64,000 nt of DNA, from assembly GCF_009909205.1 (NCBI RefSeq), contig NZ_JAAAPN010000004.1, forward strand, positions 62,001 to 126,000, given 5' to 3'. This document shows, in pieces, positions 28,597 to 36,731 of the stretch. A program made the translations under genes and the position numbers. Source of the DNA: Aquabacterium fontiphilum (lineage in GTDB: Bacteria > Pseudomonadota > Gammaproteobacteria > Burkholderiales > Burkholderiaceae_C). Position 1 is the stretch's first letter; each line of letters begins with the position of its first letter. Under the pieces are notes generated by a model that ran no database searches, was not told the origin of the DNA, and worked only from the letters and a program-made list of their open reading frames with translations.

Positions 28597-29709
28597 ATGC
28601 CTCGCCCGCTTGAAGCCCTGGTCCACCTTGACGCCCTTCGCCACAACCTCCAGATCGCGCGCGAGCGGGCGCCCGATGCACGCATCTGGGCGGTGGTCAA
28701 GGCCAATGCATACGGTCACGGGGTCGAGCGCGTTTACCCCGGACTGCGCGGCGCCGATGGTTTCGCGCTGCTTGATCTACAGGAAGCCCGCAAGCTGCGG
28801 GAGCTCGACTGGCGTGGTCCCATCCTCCTGCTGGAAGGGGCCTTCGACGCCCGCGACCTGGAATGGTGCTCGCGCCTGAACCTGTGGCACGTGGTGCACA
28901 GCGAGGCACAGATCGACTGGCTCGCCCACCACAAGACCGAGTGGCCCCACCGCGTCTTCCTCAAGATGAACAGCGGCATGAATCGGCTCGGCTTCACGCC
29001 GGCGGCCTTCCGTCAGGCCTGGACGCGGCTCAGCGCCCTCCCCCAGGTCGACGAGGTGTCGCTGATCACCCACTTCTCGGATGCCGACAGCGACATTGGC
29101 ATTGCGCGGCAACTGGCCGTGTTCCAGACGCACACCGCCGACCTGCCAGGTGAGCGCAGCCTGTGCAACAGCGCGGCCACCCTGCGCCACGCGCAGGACC
29201 CGGCCGTGCGAGGCGACTGGGTGCGACCGGGCGTGATGCTGTATGGTGCCTCGCCTGATTTCCCGCAGCACGACGCCGACCACTGGGGCCTGAAGCCCGC
29301 CATGACGCTGCGCTCGCGGCTCATTGCCATCCAGCACGTGCAGGCCGGCGAGACTGTGGGCTACGGCAGCCGCTTCGTGGCTCCGCACGCGATGCGCATC
29401 GGCGTGGTGGCCTGCGGTTATGCCGATGGCTACCCCCGCCATGCGCCCGATGGCACGCCGGTGCTGGTCGACGGTCGCCGTGCGCCTCTGGCCGGCCGCG
29501 TGTCGATGGACATGCTTACCGTGAGCCTCGACGGGCTGCCTGACGCCGAGGTGGGCAGCGAGGTCACTCTGTGGGGGCGTGGCCGGCGAGGCGGCCACCT
29601 CTTCATCGAGGAAGTGGCCACGCGCAGCGGCACGATCGGTTATGAGCTGATGTGTGCCGTGTCGCCTCGCGTGCCGTTTTCGGTGACCGATGCCGACGGC
29701 GGGCTGTGA
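28597..29709 (+). CDS. alr: alanine racemase
   Basis: A protein of 370 residues that interconverts L- and D-alanine for peptidoglycan. The PLP-binding lysine is Lys35 in AVVKANAYGHG. The second-base tyrosine region is near 260 (ETVGYGSRF), and CGYADGYPRH and GRVSMDMLTV are conserved. Whether it is the biosynthetic (Alr) or catabolic (DadX) form cannot be decided; no dadA is adjacent. The start is ATG 28597, with a -10-like sequence 7 nt upstream. Its neighbours are lplT (divergent) and a thioesterase 64 bp downstream. Confidence 0.95.
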   Translation: MPRPLEALVHLDALRHNLQIARERAPDARIWAVVKANAYGHGVERVYPGLRGADGFALLDLQEARKLRELDWRGPILLLEGAFDARDLEWCSRLNLWHVVHSEAQIDWLAHHKTEWPHRVFLKMNSGMNRLGFTPAAFRQAWTRLSALPQVDEVSLITHFSDADSDIGIARQLAVFQTHTADLPGERSLCNSAATLRHAQDPAVRGDWVRPGVMLYGASPDFPQHDADHWGLKPAMTLRSRLIAIQHVQAGETVGYGSRFVAPHAMRIGVVACGYADGYPRHAPDGTPVLVDGRRAPLAGRVSMDMLTVSLDGLPDAEVGSEVTLWGRGRRGGHLFIEEVATRSGTIGYELMCAVSPRVPFSVTDADGGL

Positions 29710-29760
29710 CGCGGCTGGCACGGCGCTTGCGCTGCACTCGGGCGCGCCCTTCTGACACCC

Positions 29761-29766
29761 TATTCT
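29761..29766 (+). promoter_or_regulatory. -10-like hexamer TATTCT 7 nt before the thioesterase gene
   Basis: TATTCT ends 7 nt before the ATG at 29774. The intervening GCAGACC holds no Shine-Dalgarno, so a leaderless transcript is possible. Confidence 0.35.
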
Positions 29767-29773
29767 GCAGACC

Positions 29774-30271
29774 ATGGACATCGACGAACAACGCCACCAA
29801 CTGCGCATGACCGTGCTGATGACGCCGGACATGGCCAACTTCTCCGGCAATGTGCATGGCGGCACCATCCTCAAGCTGCTCGACCAGGTGGCCTATGCCT
29901 GCGCCAGCCGCTATGCGGGCTGTTATGTGGTGACGCTGTCGGTCGACCAGGTCACCTTCCGCCAGCCCATCCATGTCGGTGAACTGGTCACCTTCCTGGC
30001 CTCGGTGAACTACACCGGCACCTCGTCGATGGAGATTGGCATCAAGGTGGTGGCCGAGAACATCCGCACCCAGGTCGTGCGACACGCCAACAGCTGCTTC
30101 TTCACCATGGTGGCGGTGGATGATCAGGGCAAGCCGCAGGCGGTGCCTGCGCTGTCGCCGACCACGCCAGACGAGGTCCGCCGTTTCAACGCCGCCAAGT
30201 TGCGCCGGCAACTGCGCCAGGAGCTGGACCGGCGCTTCAAGGCCATCCAGGCCGGCGAAGTCTCGGGCTGA
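29774..30271 (+). CDS. acyl-CoA thioesterase, YciA/BACH-type hotdog fold
   Basis: A cytoplasmic protein of 165 residues. The hotdog active-site region is NFSGNVHGGTILKLLDQVAYACA (about 23-45, with the asparagine and aspartate used in catalysis), followed by SVDQVTFRQPIHVGELV and the strand VVAENIRTQVVRHANSCFFTMVAVD. It should hydrolyse acyl-CoA thioesters; chain-length preference cannot be read. The C-terminus is basic and helical. It is 64 bp after alr and 31 bp before radA. Confidence 0.9.
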   Translation: MDIDEQRHQLRMTVLMTPDMANFSGNVHGGTILKLLDQVAYACASRYAGCYVVTLSVDQVTFRQPIHVGELVTFLASVNYTGTSSMEIGIKVVAENIRTQVVRHANSCFFTMVAVDDQGKPQAVPALSPTTPDEVRRFNAAKLRRQLRQELDRRFKAIQAGEVSG

Positions 30272-30289
30272 GCGCCTCGCGGCATGCCC

Positions 30290-30295
30290 GACAAT
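30290..30295 (+). promoter_or_regulatory. -10-like hexamer GACAAT 7 nt before radA
   Basis: GACAAT ends 7 nt before the chosen radA ATG at 30303. It would give a leaderless radA mRNA. An alternative ATG at 30294 overlaps the hexamer. Confidence 0.3.
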
Positions 30296-30302
30296 GCCAG
30301 GC

Positions 30303-31679
30303 ATGGCCAAGGACAAGACGATCTACAGCTGCAGTGAATGCGGCGGCACCAGCCCGAAATGGCTGGGCAAGTGCCCGCACTGCGGCGCCTGGAACACGTT
30401 GGAAGAAACGCGGGCCGAACCCCCCGCCGCCGGAAAGAACCGCATGCAGGCGCTGGCCCGCGGGCTCAATGCCGCGCAGCCGGTGACCACGCTGTCCGAG
30501 ATCGAGGCCGCCGAGGTCGCCCGCACGCCCACCGGGCTGGAAGAGCTGGACCGGGTCCTGGGGGGTGGCATCGTGGCCGGCGGGGTCGTGCTGATTGGCG
30601 GCGACCCGGGCATTGGCAAATCCACGCTGCTGCTGCAGACGGTCGATGCGCTGTCACGCCAGATGAAGGTGCTGTACGTGACGGGCGAGGAAAGCGGCGC
30701 GCAGGTGGCGTTGCGCTCACGCCGGCTGGGGCTGGAGGGCACGCAGGTACGCGTGCAGGCCGAGATCCAACTCGAGAACATCATCGCCACGCTGGAGGCG
30801 GAGAAGCCCGCCTTCTGCGTGATCGACTCGATCCAGACGCTGTTTTCGGATCAGCTCAGCTCGGCGCCCGGCTCGGTGGCCCAGGTGCGCGAATGCGCGG
30901 CCCACCTCACGCGCGTGGCCAAAGCCACGGGCTGCACCATGGTGCTCGTGGGCCATGTGACCAAGGAGGGCGCGATTGCAGGCCCGCGCGTGCTCGAGCA
31001 CATCGTCGACACCGTGCTGTATTTCGAAGGCGACACGCACAGCAGCTTCCGCCTGATCCGCGCCATCAAGAACCGCTTCGGCGCGGTCAACGAGATCGGT
31101 GTGTTCGCCATGACCGAGAAAGGCCTCAAGGGCGTGAGCAACCCCAGCGCCATCTTCTTGTCGACCCACAGCGAGCCGGTGCCCGGTTCGTGCGTGCTGG
31201 TAACGCTGGAAGGCACGCGCCCCATGCTGGTCGAGATCCAGGCGCTGGTGGATGCCGGTGGGCCCAGCCCGCGCCGCCTGAGCGTGGGCCTGGAGCGGGA
31301 TCGCCTGGCCATGCTGCTGGCGGTGCTGCACCGCCATGCGGGCGTGGCGTGCGGCGATCAGGATGTGTTCGTCAATGCCGTGGGCGGCGTGCGCATCAGC
31401 GAACCGGCCGCCGACCTGGCCGTGCTGCTGGCCATCCAGAGCAGCCTGCGCGGCAAGGCGCTGCCCAAGGGCTTCATCGCTTTTGGCGAAGTCGGGCTGG
31501 CCGGCGAGGTGCGCCCCGCCCCGCGGGGCCAGGACCGACTCAAGGAAGCCGCCAAGCTGGGCTTCACCATCGCGGTGGTCCCCAAGGCCAACGCGCCCAA
31601 AAAGCCCATTGAGGGTCTGACCATCCACGCGGTGGACCGGGTTGAAGAGGCCATGCATCTGGTGCGCGGCCAGACCTGA
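30303..31679 (+). CDS. radA: DNA repair ATPase RadA
   Basis: A protein of 458 residues, the usual length. RadA drives branch migration during recombination repair. The zinc finger has Cys10, Cys13, Cys24 and Cys27. Walker A is GDPGIGKS at 100-107, Walker B is around FCVIDSIQTLF, and the RadA-specific KNRFG motif is near 255. The Lon-protease-like C-terminal domain contains DVFVNAVGGVRI and GEVGLAGEVR. The start is ATG 30303, based on the family N-terminus MAKDKTIYSC. It is convergent with murJ. Confidence 0.97.
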   Translation: MAKDKTIYSCSECGGTSPKWLGKCPHCGAWNTLEETRAEPPAAGKNRMQALARGLNAAQPVTTLSEIEAAEVARTPTGLEELDRVLGGGIVAGGVVLIGGDPGIGKSTLLLQTVDALSRQMKVLYVTGEESGAQVALRSRRLGLEGTQVRVQAEIQLENIIATLEAEKPAFCVIDSIQTLFSDQLSSAPGSVAQVRECAAHLTRVAKATGCTMVLVGHVTKEGAIAGPRVLEHIVDTVLYFEGDTHSSFRLIRAIKNRFGAVNEIGVFAMTEKGLKGVSNPSAIFLSTHSEPVPGSCVLVTLEGTRPMLVEIQALVDAGGPSPRRLSVGLERDRLAMLLAVLHRHAGVACGDQDVFVNAVGGVRISEPAADLAVLLAIQSSLRGKALPKGFIAFGEVGLAGEVRPAPRGQDRLKEAAKLGFTIAVVPKANAPKKPIEGLTIHAVDRVEEAMHLVRGQT

Positions 31680-31707
31680 GGCGCCAGGGCTGCGCCCGAC
31701 GGCAGGT

Positions 31708-33279
31708 TCAGACGCCCGCGCGGCGGATGGCCTGGCGCAGGTTCAGGCCGGTGGCCGCCAGCGTGCCAAAGTACACCACCGCGGCCGCCACCAGGCAGCC
31801 GGCCATGAGGCCCACACGCAGCCAGGGCTGCTCACGCAGCGCGACCCAGTCCAGATAGTGGGTCGCGGCCCACAGGCCCGCGCCCAGGACGGCGGTGGCC
31901 ACCACGACGCGCAGACTGAACAAGGCCCAGCCGGCCTGCGGCACGTACTGCCCCCGACGTCGCAGCCCGATCAACAACCAACCGGCGTTGATCAGCGAGC
32001 CCAGTCCGATCGACAGGGCCAGGGCCGCGTGCTGCAGAAAGGGCACAAACACCGCGTTCATGCACTGCGTGAGCACCAGCACCACAATCGCGATGCGCAC
32101 CGGCGTGCGGATGTCCTGTGCCGCGTAAAAGCCGGGCGCCAGCACCTTCACGCCGATCAGACCCATCAGCCCCACGCCGTAGCACGACAAGGCCAGCATG
32201 GTCTGCTGCACATCGGTGGCACTGAAGCGGCCATAGTGATACAGCACCGCCACCAGCGGCTCGGCAAACACCAGCAAGGCCACCGCAGCGGGCAGGGCGA
32301 GCAACAGCACCAGCCGCAAGCCCCAATCCAGCAAGGCTGAAAACCGCTGGGCGTCGCCGCTGGCCTGCGCCTTCGACAACTGCGGCAACAGCACCACGCC
32401 GAGCGCCACGCCGAGCAGCGCGGTCGGGAACTCCATCAGCCGATCGGCATAGGTCAGCCACGACACCGAGCCGGCCCCGAGATGCGAGGCAATCTGGGTG
32501 TTGATCAGCATGGACAGCTGCGCGACCGACACGCCGAGCACGGCCGGCGCCATCTGGCGCAGCACCCGGCGAACGCCGTCGTGCTGCCAGGCGGTGCGCC
32601 ACGCGCCGGGTGTGAGCCCGATGCGGGGCACCATGCCGATCTTCAGCAGCGCGGGCACCTGGATACCCAGTTGCAGGATCCCGCCCACCATCACGCCGAC
32701 CGCGAGCGCATACACCGGCTCGATGCCCTGCCCTTCCAGCCAGGGCGCCAGCAGCACGGCCGCCCCGATCATGGCCAGATTGAGCAGGACGGGCGTGGCT
32801 GCCGGCACGGCAAAGCGGCTCCAGGTGTTGAGGATGCCCGCGCTCAATGCGACCAGCGACATGAAGCCGATGTACGGGAACATCCAGCGCGTCATCACCA
32901 CGGCGGCGTCAAATCCACCGCTGTCCTTCAGCCCCGAGGCCATCACCCACACCAGCACGGGCGCGCCCACCACGCCCAGCACACAGACCACCAGCAGCGC
33001 GCCAGCCAATACCGTGCCGACCGCGTTGACCAGACTGTGGGTAGCCGCGTCGCCATGGCGCGTGCGGGTCTCGGCCAGGATCGGAACAAACGCTTGCGAG
33101 AAGGCGCCTTCGGCAAAGAGCCGGCGCAGCAGATTGGGAATGCGGAACGCCACCTGGAAGGCGTCGGTCGTGGCGCTGGCGCCAAAGGCGGCCGCCACCA
33201 GCAGCTCGCGCACGAGGCCGGTGATGCGAGAGGCCAGCGTCAGCAGCGAGACAACCGAGGCGGATTTCAGCAAACTCAT
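31708..33279 (-). CDS. murJ: lipid II flippase MurJ (MviN)
   Basis: An inner-membrane protein of 523 residues with about 14 helices that flips lipid II for peptidoglycan synthesis. The start MSLLKSASVVSLLTLASRITGLVRE and the loop FRIPNLLRRLFAEGAFSQAFVP are diagnostic. Conserved arginines in the central cavity (SRITGLVR, RIPNLLRR) are present. The ATG at 33279 has a perfect TATAAT 7 nt upstream, so the transcript may lack a leader; a longer upstream frame is not supported. It is divergent from rpsT, with overlapping promoter regions. Confidence 0.96.
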   Translation of the reverse strand: MSLLKSASVVSLLTLASRITGLVRELLVAAAFGASATTDAFQVAFRIPNLLRRLFAEGAFSQAFVPILAETRTRHGDAATHSLVNAVGTVLAGALLVVCVLGVVGAPVLVWVMASGLKDSGGFDAAVVMTRWMFPYIGFMSLVALSAGILNTWSRFAVPAATPVLLNLAMIGAAVLLAPWLEGQGIEPVYALAVGVMVGGILQLGIQVPALLKIGMVPRIGLTPGAWRTAWQHDGVRRVLRQMAPAVLGVSVAQLSMLINTQIASHLGAGSVSWLTYADRLMEFPTALLGVALGVVLLPQLSKAQASGDAQRFSALLDWGLRLVLLLALPAAVALLVFAEPLVAVLYHYGRFSATDVQQTMLALSCYGVGLMGLIGVKVLAPGFYAAQDIRTPVRIAIVVLVLTQCMNAVFVPFLQHAALALSIGLGSLINAGWLLIGLRRRGQYVPQAGWALFSLRVVVATAVLGAGLWAATHYLDWVALREQPWLRVGLMAGCLVAAAVVYFGTLAATGLNLRQAIRRAGV

Positions 33280-33286
33280 CGCGCGC

Positions 33287-33292
33287 ATTATA
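33287..33292 (-). promoter_or_regulatory. consensus -10 TATAAT 7 nt before murJ
   Basis: On the minus strand a perfect TATAAT is followed by exactly 7 nt (GCGCGCG) and the murJ ATG. No Shine-Dalgarno exists in this space, so transcription starting 6-7 nt after the hexamer gives a leaderless mRNA. The -35 region is poor. Confidence 0.6.
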
Positions 33293-33311
33293 GGAAGCGG
33301 CGCACGGGCCC

Positions 33312-33340
33312 TTGGCACGCCGAATCGCTTGGGCTACAAT
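33312..33340 (+). promoter_or_regulatory. sigma-70 promoter of rpsT
   Basis: TTGGCA and TACAAT are separated by the optimal 17 nt, about 112 bp before the rpsT ATG. The long leader that results could allow the autogenous control known for S20 in E. coli. Confidence 0.75.
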
Positions 33341-33452
33341 GTTCGGCTTTCCAACCAACTGGCGCCGTAGCGGTGCGAGCTGGGTCCCGTTAGCGTGACA
33401 CGTCAGCGTGACACGTCGAGCGGCCCCAGGCATCCGCGGAGCCCACAAGATC

Positions 33453-33743
33453 ATGGCATCGTCCAAACCCAAGAAGACTGTTCGCATCGCCTCGGGCCGC
33501 AAGCGCGCCCGCCAGGACGTCAAGCTCAACGCCGCCAACTCGGCACTGCGTTCGAAGTTCCGCACCGCCATCAAGGGCGTGCTCAAGGCTGTTCAGGCTG
33601 GCGACAAGGCCAAGGCCTCGGACGCCTTCCGCACCGCTCAGCGCGTGATCGACTCGATCGCCGACAAGGGCATCTTCCACAAGAACAAGGCTGCCCGCCA
33701 CAAGAGCCGCCTGTCGGCCAAAATCAAGGCCCTGTCGGCCTGA
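33453..33743 (+). CDS. rpsT: 30S ribosomal protein S20
   Basis: A protein of 96 residues, very basic and helical, with no gaps compared with the family. The start [21 protein letters not shown] and the middle [16 protein letters not shown] are typical. S20 binds 16S rRNA early in 30S assembly. The start chosen, ATG 33453, matches the family N-terminus; an upstream in-frame ATG at 33408 would add 15 unrelated residues. It is a single-gene unit with its own promoter and terminator, as is common for rpsT. Confidence 0.97.
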   Translation: MASSKPKKTVRIASGRKRARQDVKLNAANSALRSKFRTAIKGVLKAVQAGDKAKASDAFRTAQRVIDSIADKGIFHKNKAARHKSRLSAKIKALSA

Positions 33744-33765
33744 TTCTTGCGGCTCACGCCCAGCA

Positions 33766-33792
33766 AAAAGCCCGCTTCAAGCGGGCTTTTTT
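33766..33792 (+). terminator. Rho-independent terminator after rpsT
   Basis: AAGCCCGC and GCGGGCTT pair around a TTCAA loop, followed by a run of six T. The A-run before the stem makes it usable from the minus strand as well, though the convergent gene ends 50 bp away. Confidence 0.92.
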
Positions 33793-33843
33793 GTTGCCTG
33801 CAGCCGCCAGGGGCCGCCTGGCCAGGCCCGGCACGGTGGCCGC

Positions 33844-34197
33844 TCAGGCGCGTGGCGCATCCGGCAGCAAACAAGCCTCGATCACCTGCAGCTCGTTGTC
33901 GCGGGCAAAGCTCATCACGAAATCCCAGGCGCGCGGCTCGATCTCGCGCAATGCCTCGTTGACCACGACGCATTTGACGCCGTCGATGGTGGTGGGCACG
34001 CAGTAGGGGGAGTAACCGATGTGGGCACCGGGGCCGCCGACGGCGCCACCCGGGCGAAAGCACGACATCGCGCCGGCCAGCCGCTCAGCCCAGTCACTGG
34101 GCCGGAACACCCTGCCTTGCCGTGTCAGGCCCTGAATGAAGATTTCGCGAGAGGCGGAAAGGGGCTTGGACGGGGCATGGGTATGAGACGTCGACAC
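33844..34197 (-). CDS. DUF3579 family protein
   Basis: A small soluble protein of about 117 residues. The family signature is FIQGLTRQGRVFRPSDWAER near residue 20 and the later IGYSPYCVPTTIDGVKCVVV. Its function is unknown; in betaproteobacteria it is repeatedly found next to argD and argF, as here. The start is uncertain. GTG 34197 is chosen because GGAAG lies 7 nt upstream; an in-frame start at 34290 would add a cysteine-rich stretch unlike the family. Confidence 0.8.
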   Translation of the reverse strand: MSTSHTHAPSKPLSASREIFIQGLTRQGRVFRPSDWAERLAGAMSCFRPGGAVGGPGAHIGYSPYCVPTTIDGVKCVVVNEALREIEPRAWDFVMSFARDNELQVIEACLLPDAPRA

Positions 34198-34494
34198 GGT
34201 GGCGCTTCCGACGGACTGGCAATGGGTCGATTGACAGGCTGAACAAGCGCGAACGCCGGATTGTGTCCGGTGAACGCGGGGAACGGACATCGACCCGAGC
34301 GGGTGGCCCGGGGCGGCGTCCGGTGATGGACACGTCGACTGACGGCGTTTCCATGCAGACAGGGCGTGATTGTCCCGGACCTCAGGCTCTGACGCAACCC
34401 GTGTGCCAATCGCCCGTGGGTTTTACATAGAATGTGTCATGGCGCAGTGCCCGCTGCGCCTTTTCTTTTTCCTTCAGCGCCCGGAACGCCCGCC
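34198..34494. other. intergenic region between the DUF3579 gene and argD
   Basis: A 297 bp gap between divergent genes. A possible -10 TAGAAT is seen around 34430, with a poor -35. No tandem repeats, RNA genes or recognisable operator were seen. Confidence 0.5.
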
Positions 34495-35697
34495 ATGTCT
34501 GCCCCCGTGACCATGCCCCATGTGATGCCCACCTACGGCCGCCTGCCCATCGCCCTGTCGCATGGTGTGGGCGCCCACGTCTGGGACACCGAAGGCCGAC
34601 GTTACCTGGACGGTCTGTCGGGCATCGCCGTCAACACGTTGGGCCACGCCCACCCCACATTCGTGGCTGCCTTGCAGGACCAGGTCGGCAAGATGATCCA
34701 CTGCTGCAACTACTACCAGGTGCCGCTGCAGGAAGAGCTGGCCAGCATGCTGGTGGCGCGCTCGGGCCTGACCAACGTGTTTTTCTGCAATTCGGGCCTG
34801 GAAGCCAATGAGGCGGCGCTCAAGATCGCGCGCAAGTACGGTCACGACAAAGGCATTGCCCGGGCCGAGGTCGTGGTGTTCGAGAAAGCCTTCCACGGCC
34901 GCTCGATCGCCACGCTGTCAGCCACCGGCAACCCCAAAGTGCATGCCGGCTTCGAGCCGCTGGTCGAGGGCTTTGTCCGCGTGCCGCTCAATGACATCGC
35001 CGCCATCGAAGAGGTCGCTCGCACCCGGCCCAACGTCACCGCCGTGTTCCTTGAGGTCATCCAGGGCGAGGGCGGCATCAACCCGGCTCGGGCTGAATAC
35101 CTGCAGGCGGTGCGCCGCATCTGCGATGAGCAGGGCTGGCTGTTGATGCTCGACGAAGTGCAGTGCGGCATCGGCCGCACGGGCAAGTGGTTTGCACACC
35201 AGTGGGCGGGCATCCTGCCCGACGTGATGCCGCTGGCCAAGGGGCTGGGCTCGGGCGTGCCGATTGGCGCCGTGGTCTGCGGCCCCAAGGCGGCCGAGGT
35301 GCTCAAGCCGGGCAACCATGGCACCACCTTCGGCGGCAACCCGCTGGCCATGCGCGCCGGTGTTGAAACGCTGAAGATCATGGAGGCCGAAGGCCTGATG
35401 GCCAACGCCGCCGCCGTGGGCGAACACCTGATGGCTGCGCTGCGCCGCGAGCTGGCCGGCGAGGCAGGCGTGGTCGAGATCCGCGGGCAGGGCCTGATGA
35501 TCGGCATCGAGCTCGATCGCCCCTGCGGCGTGATCCTCAACCGCGCGCTCGACGCCGGCCTGCTGCTGAGCGTGACGGCCGACAAGGTGGTGCGCCTGCT
35601 GCCGCCGCTGATCTTCACGACGGCCCAGGCCGACGAGCTGGTGGCCATCCTCGTGCCGCTGATCCGTCAGTTCCTGGCCGAGCCCGTCCCCGCGTGA
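34495..35697 (+). CDS. argD: acetylornithine transaminase ArgD
   Basis: A PLP enzyme of 400 residues that makes acetylornithine in arginine synthesis and often also acts on succinyl-diaminopimelate. Visible motifs are FFCNSGLEANEAALKIAR near 100, the PLP aspartate region MLDEVQCGIGRTGKWFA near 220, the Schiff-base lysine in MPLAKGLGSGVP near 249, and GTTFGGNPLAMRAG. The start is ATG 34495, matching other ArgD; an upstream in-frame ATG at 34432 adds an unlikely N-terminus. It is followed directly by argF. Confidence 0.95.
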   Translation: MSAPVTMPHVMPTYGRLPIALSHGVGAHVWDTEGRRYLDGLSGIAVNTLGHAHPTFVAALQDQVGKMIHCCNYYQVPLQEELASMLVARSGLTNVFFCNSGLEANEAALKIARKYGHDKGIARAEVVVFEKAFHGRSIATLSATGNPKVHAGFEPLVEGFVRVPLNDIAAIEEVARTRPNVTAVFLEVIQGEGGINPARAEYLQAVRRICDEQGWLLMLDEVQCGIGRTGKWFAHQWAGILPDVMPLAKGLGSGVPIGAVVCGPKAAEVLKPGNHGTTFGGNPLAMRAGVETLKIMEAEGLMANAAAVGEHLMAALRRELAGEAGVVEIRGQGLMIGIELDRPCGVILNRALDAGLLLSVTADKVVRLLPPLIFTTAQADELVAILVPLIRQFLAEPVPA

Positions 35698-35732
35698 ACC
35701 GGTCCCACGTGACCCCAGAAAGCGTCCTGCCC

Positions 35733-36665
35733 ATGAAACCGGGAAACAGCCTGATCAAGCATTACCTGCAGTTCAAGGACCTGCGCGCCCAGGAATACGC
35801 CTACCTGTTCGAGCGCGCGGCCATCATCAAGCAGCGCTTCAAGAACTACGAGAAGTACCAGCCGCTGTCAGACCGCACACTGGCGATGATCTTCGAGAAG
35901 GCCAGCACGCGCACACGCGTGAGCTTCGAGGCGGGCATGTACCAGATGGGCGGCTCGGTGGTGCACCTGACCACGGGTGACAGCCAGCTTGGCCGCAGCG
36001 AGCCCATCGAAGACAGCGCCCGCGTGATCTCGCGCATGGTCGACATCGTGATGATCCGCACCTTCGAGCAGGCCAAGATCGTCAAGTTCGCCGCCAACTC
36101 GCGCGTGCCCGTCATCAACGGCCTGACGAACGAATACCACCCCTGCCAGATCCTGGCCGACATCTTCACCTACATCGAGCACCGTGGCTCGATCCAGGGC
36201 AAGGTGGTGGCGTGGGTGGGCGATGGCAACAACATGGCCAACACCTGGCTGCAGGCGGCCGAGATCCTCGGCTTCACGGTGCATGTGAGCACACCCAGTG
36301 GCTACGAGATCGACCCGCAGGTGGCTGGCATCACCGACACCAGCTGCTACAAGGTCTTCAAGGATCCGATGGACGCCTGCCGTGGCGCCGATCTGGTGAC
36401 CACCGACGTCTGGACGTCGATGGGCTTCGAAGCCGAGAACGAAGCCCGCCGCCAGGCCTTTGCCGACTGGTGCGTCGACCGCGAGATGATGGCGGTGGCC
36501 AAGCCCGACGCCCTCTTCATGCACTGCCTGCCCGCCCACCGCGGCGAAGAGGTCGAGGCCGAAGTGATCGACGGCCCCCAATCCGTCGTCTGGGACGAGG
36601 CGGAGAATCGCTTGCACGTACAGAAGGTACTCATGGAGTACCTTCTGCTCGGTCGGATCGGCTGA
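35733..36665 (+). CDS. argF: ornithine carbamoyltransferase ArgF
   Basis: An enzyme of 310 residues that makes citrulline from ornithine and carbamoyl phosphate. The carbamoyl phosphate site EKASTRTRVSFEAGM, the DILADIFTYIEH-type region near 135 and the ornithine/carbamoyl site FMHCLPAHRGEE near 265 are intact. ATG 35733 gives the usual length; a GTG at 35694 overlaps the argD stop and would add 13 residues, so translational coupling is possible. It completes the argD-argF pair feeding arginine, one of the two cyanophycin monomers. Confidence 0.96.
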   Translation: MKPGNSLIKHYLQFKDLRAQEYAYLFERAAIIKQRFKNYEKYQPLSDRTLAMIFEKASTRTRVSFEAGMYQMGGSVVHLTTGDSQLGRSEPIEDSARVISRMVDIVMIRTFEQAKIVKFAANSRVPVINGLTNEYHPCQILADIFTYIEHRGSIQGKVVAWVGDGNNMANTWLQAAEILGFTVHVSTPSGYEIDPQVAGITDTSCYKVFKDPMDACRGADLVTTDVWTSMGFEAENEARRQAFADWCVDREMMAVAKPDALFMHCLPAHRGEEVEAEVIDGPQSVVWDEAENRLHVQKVLMEYLLLGRIG

Positions 36666-36731
36666 AGGCCGAGCCGACTGCCCGCAGGGCAGGCAAGCTA
36701 TTTCGGCGAGGCCAAAAATCGCCTTCCCGCC

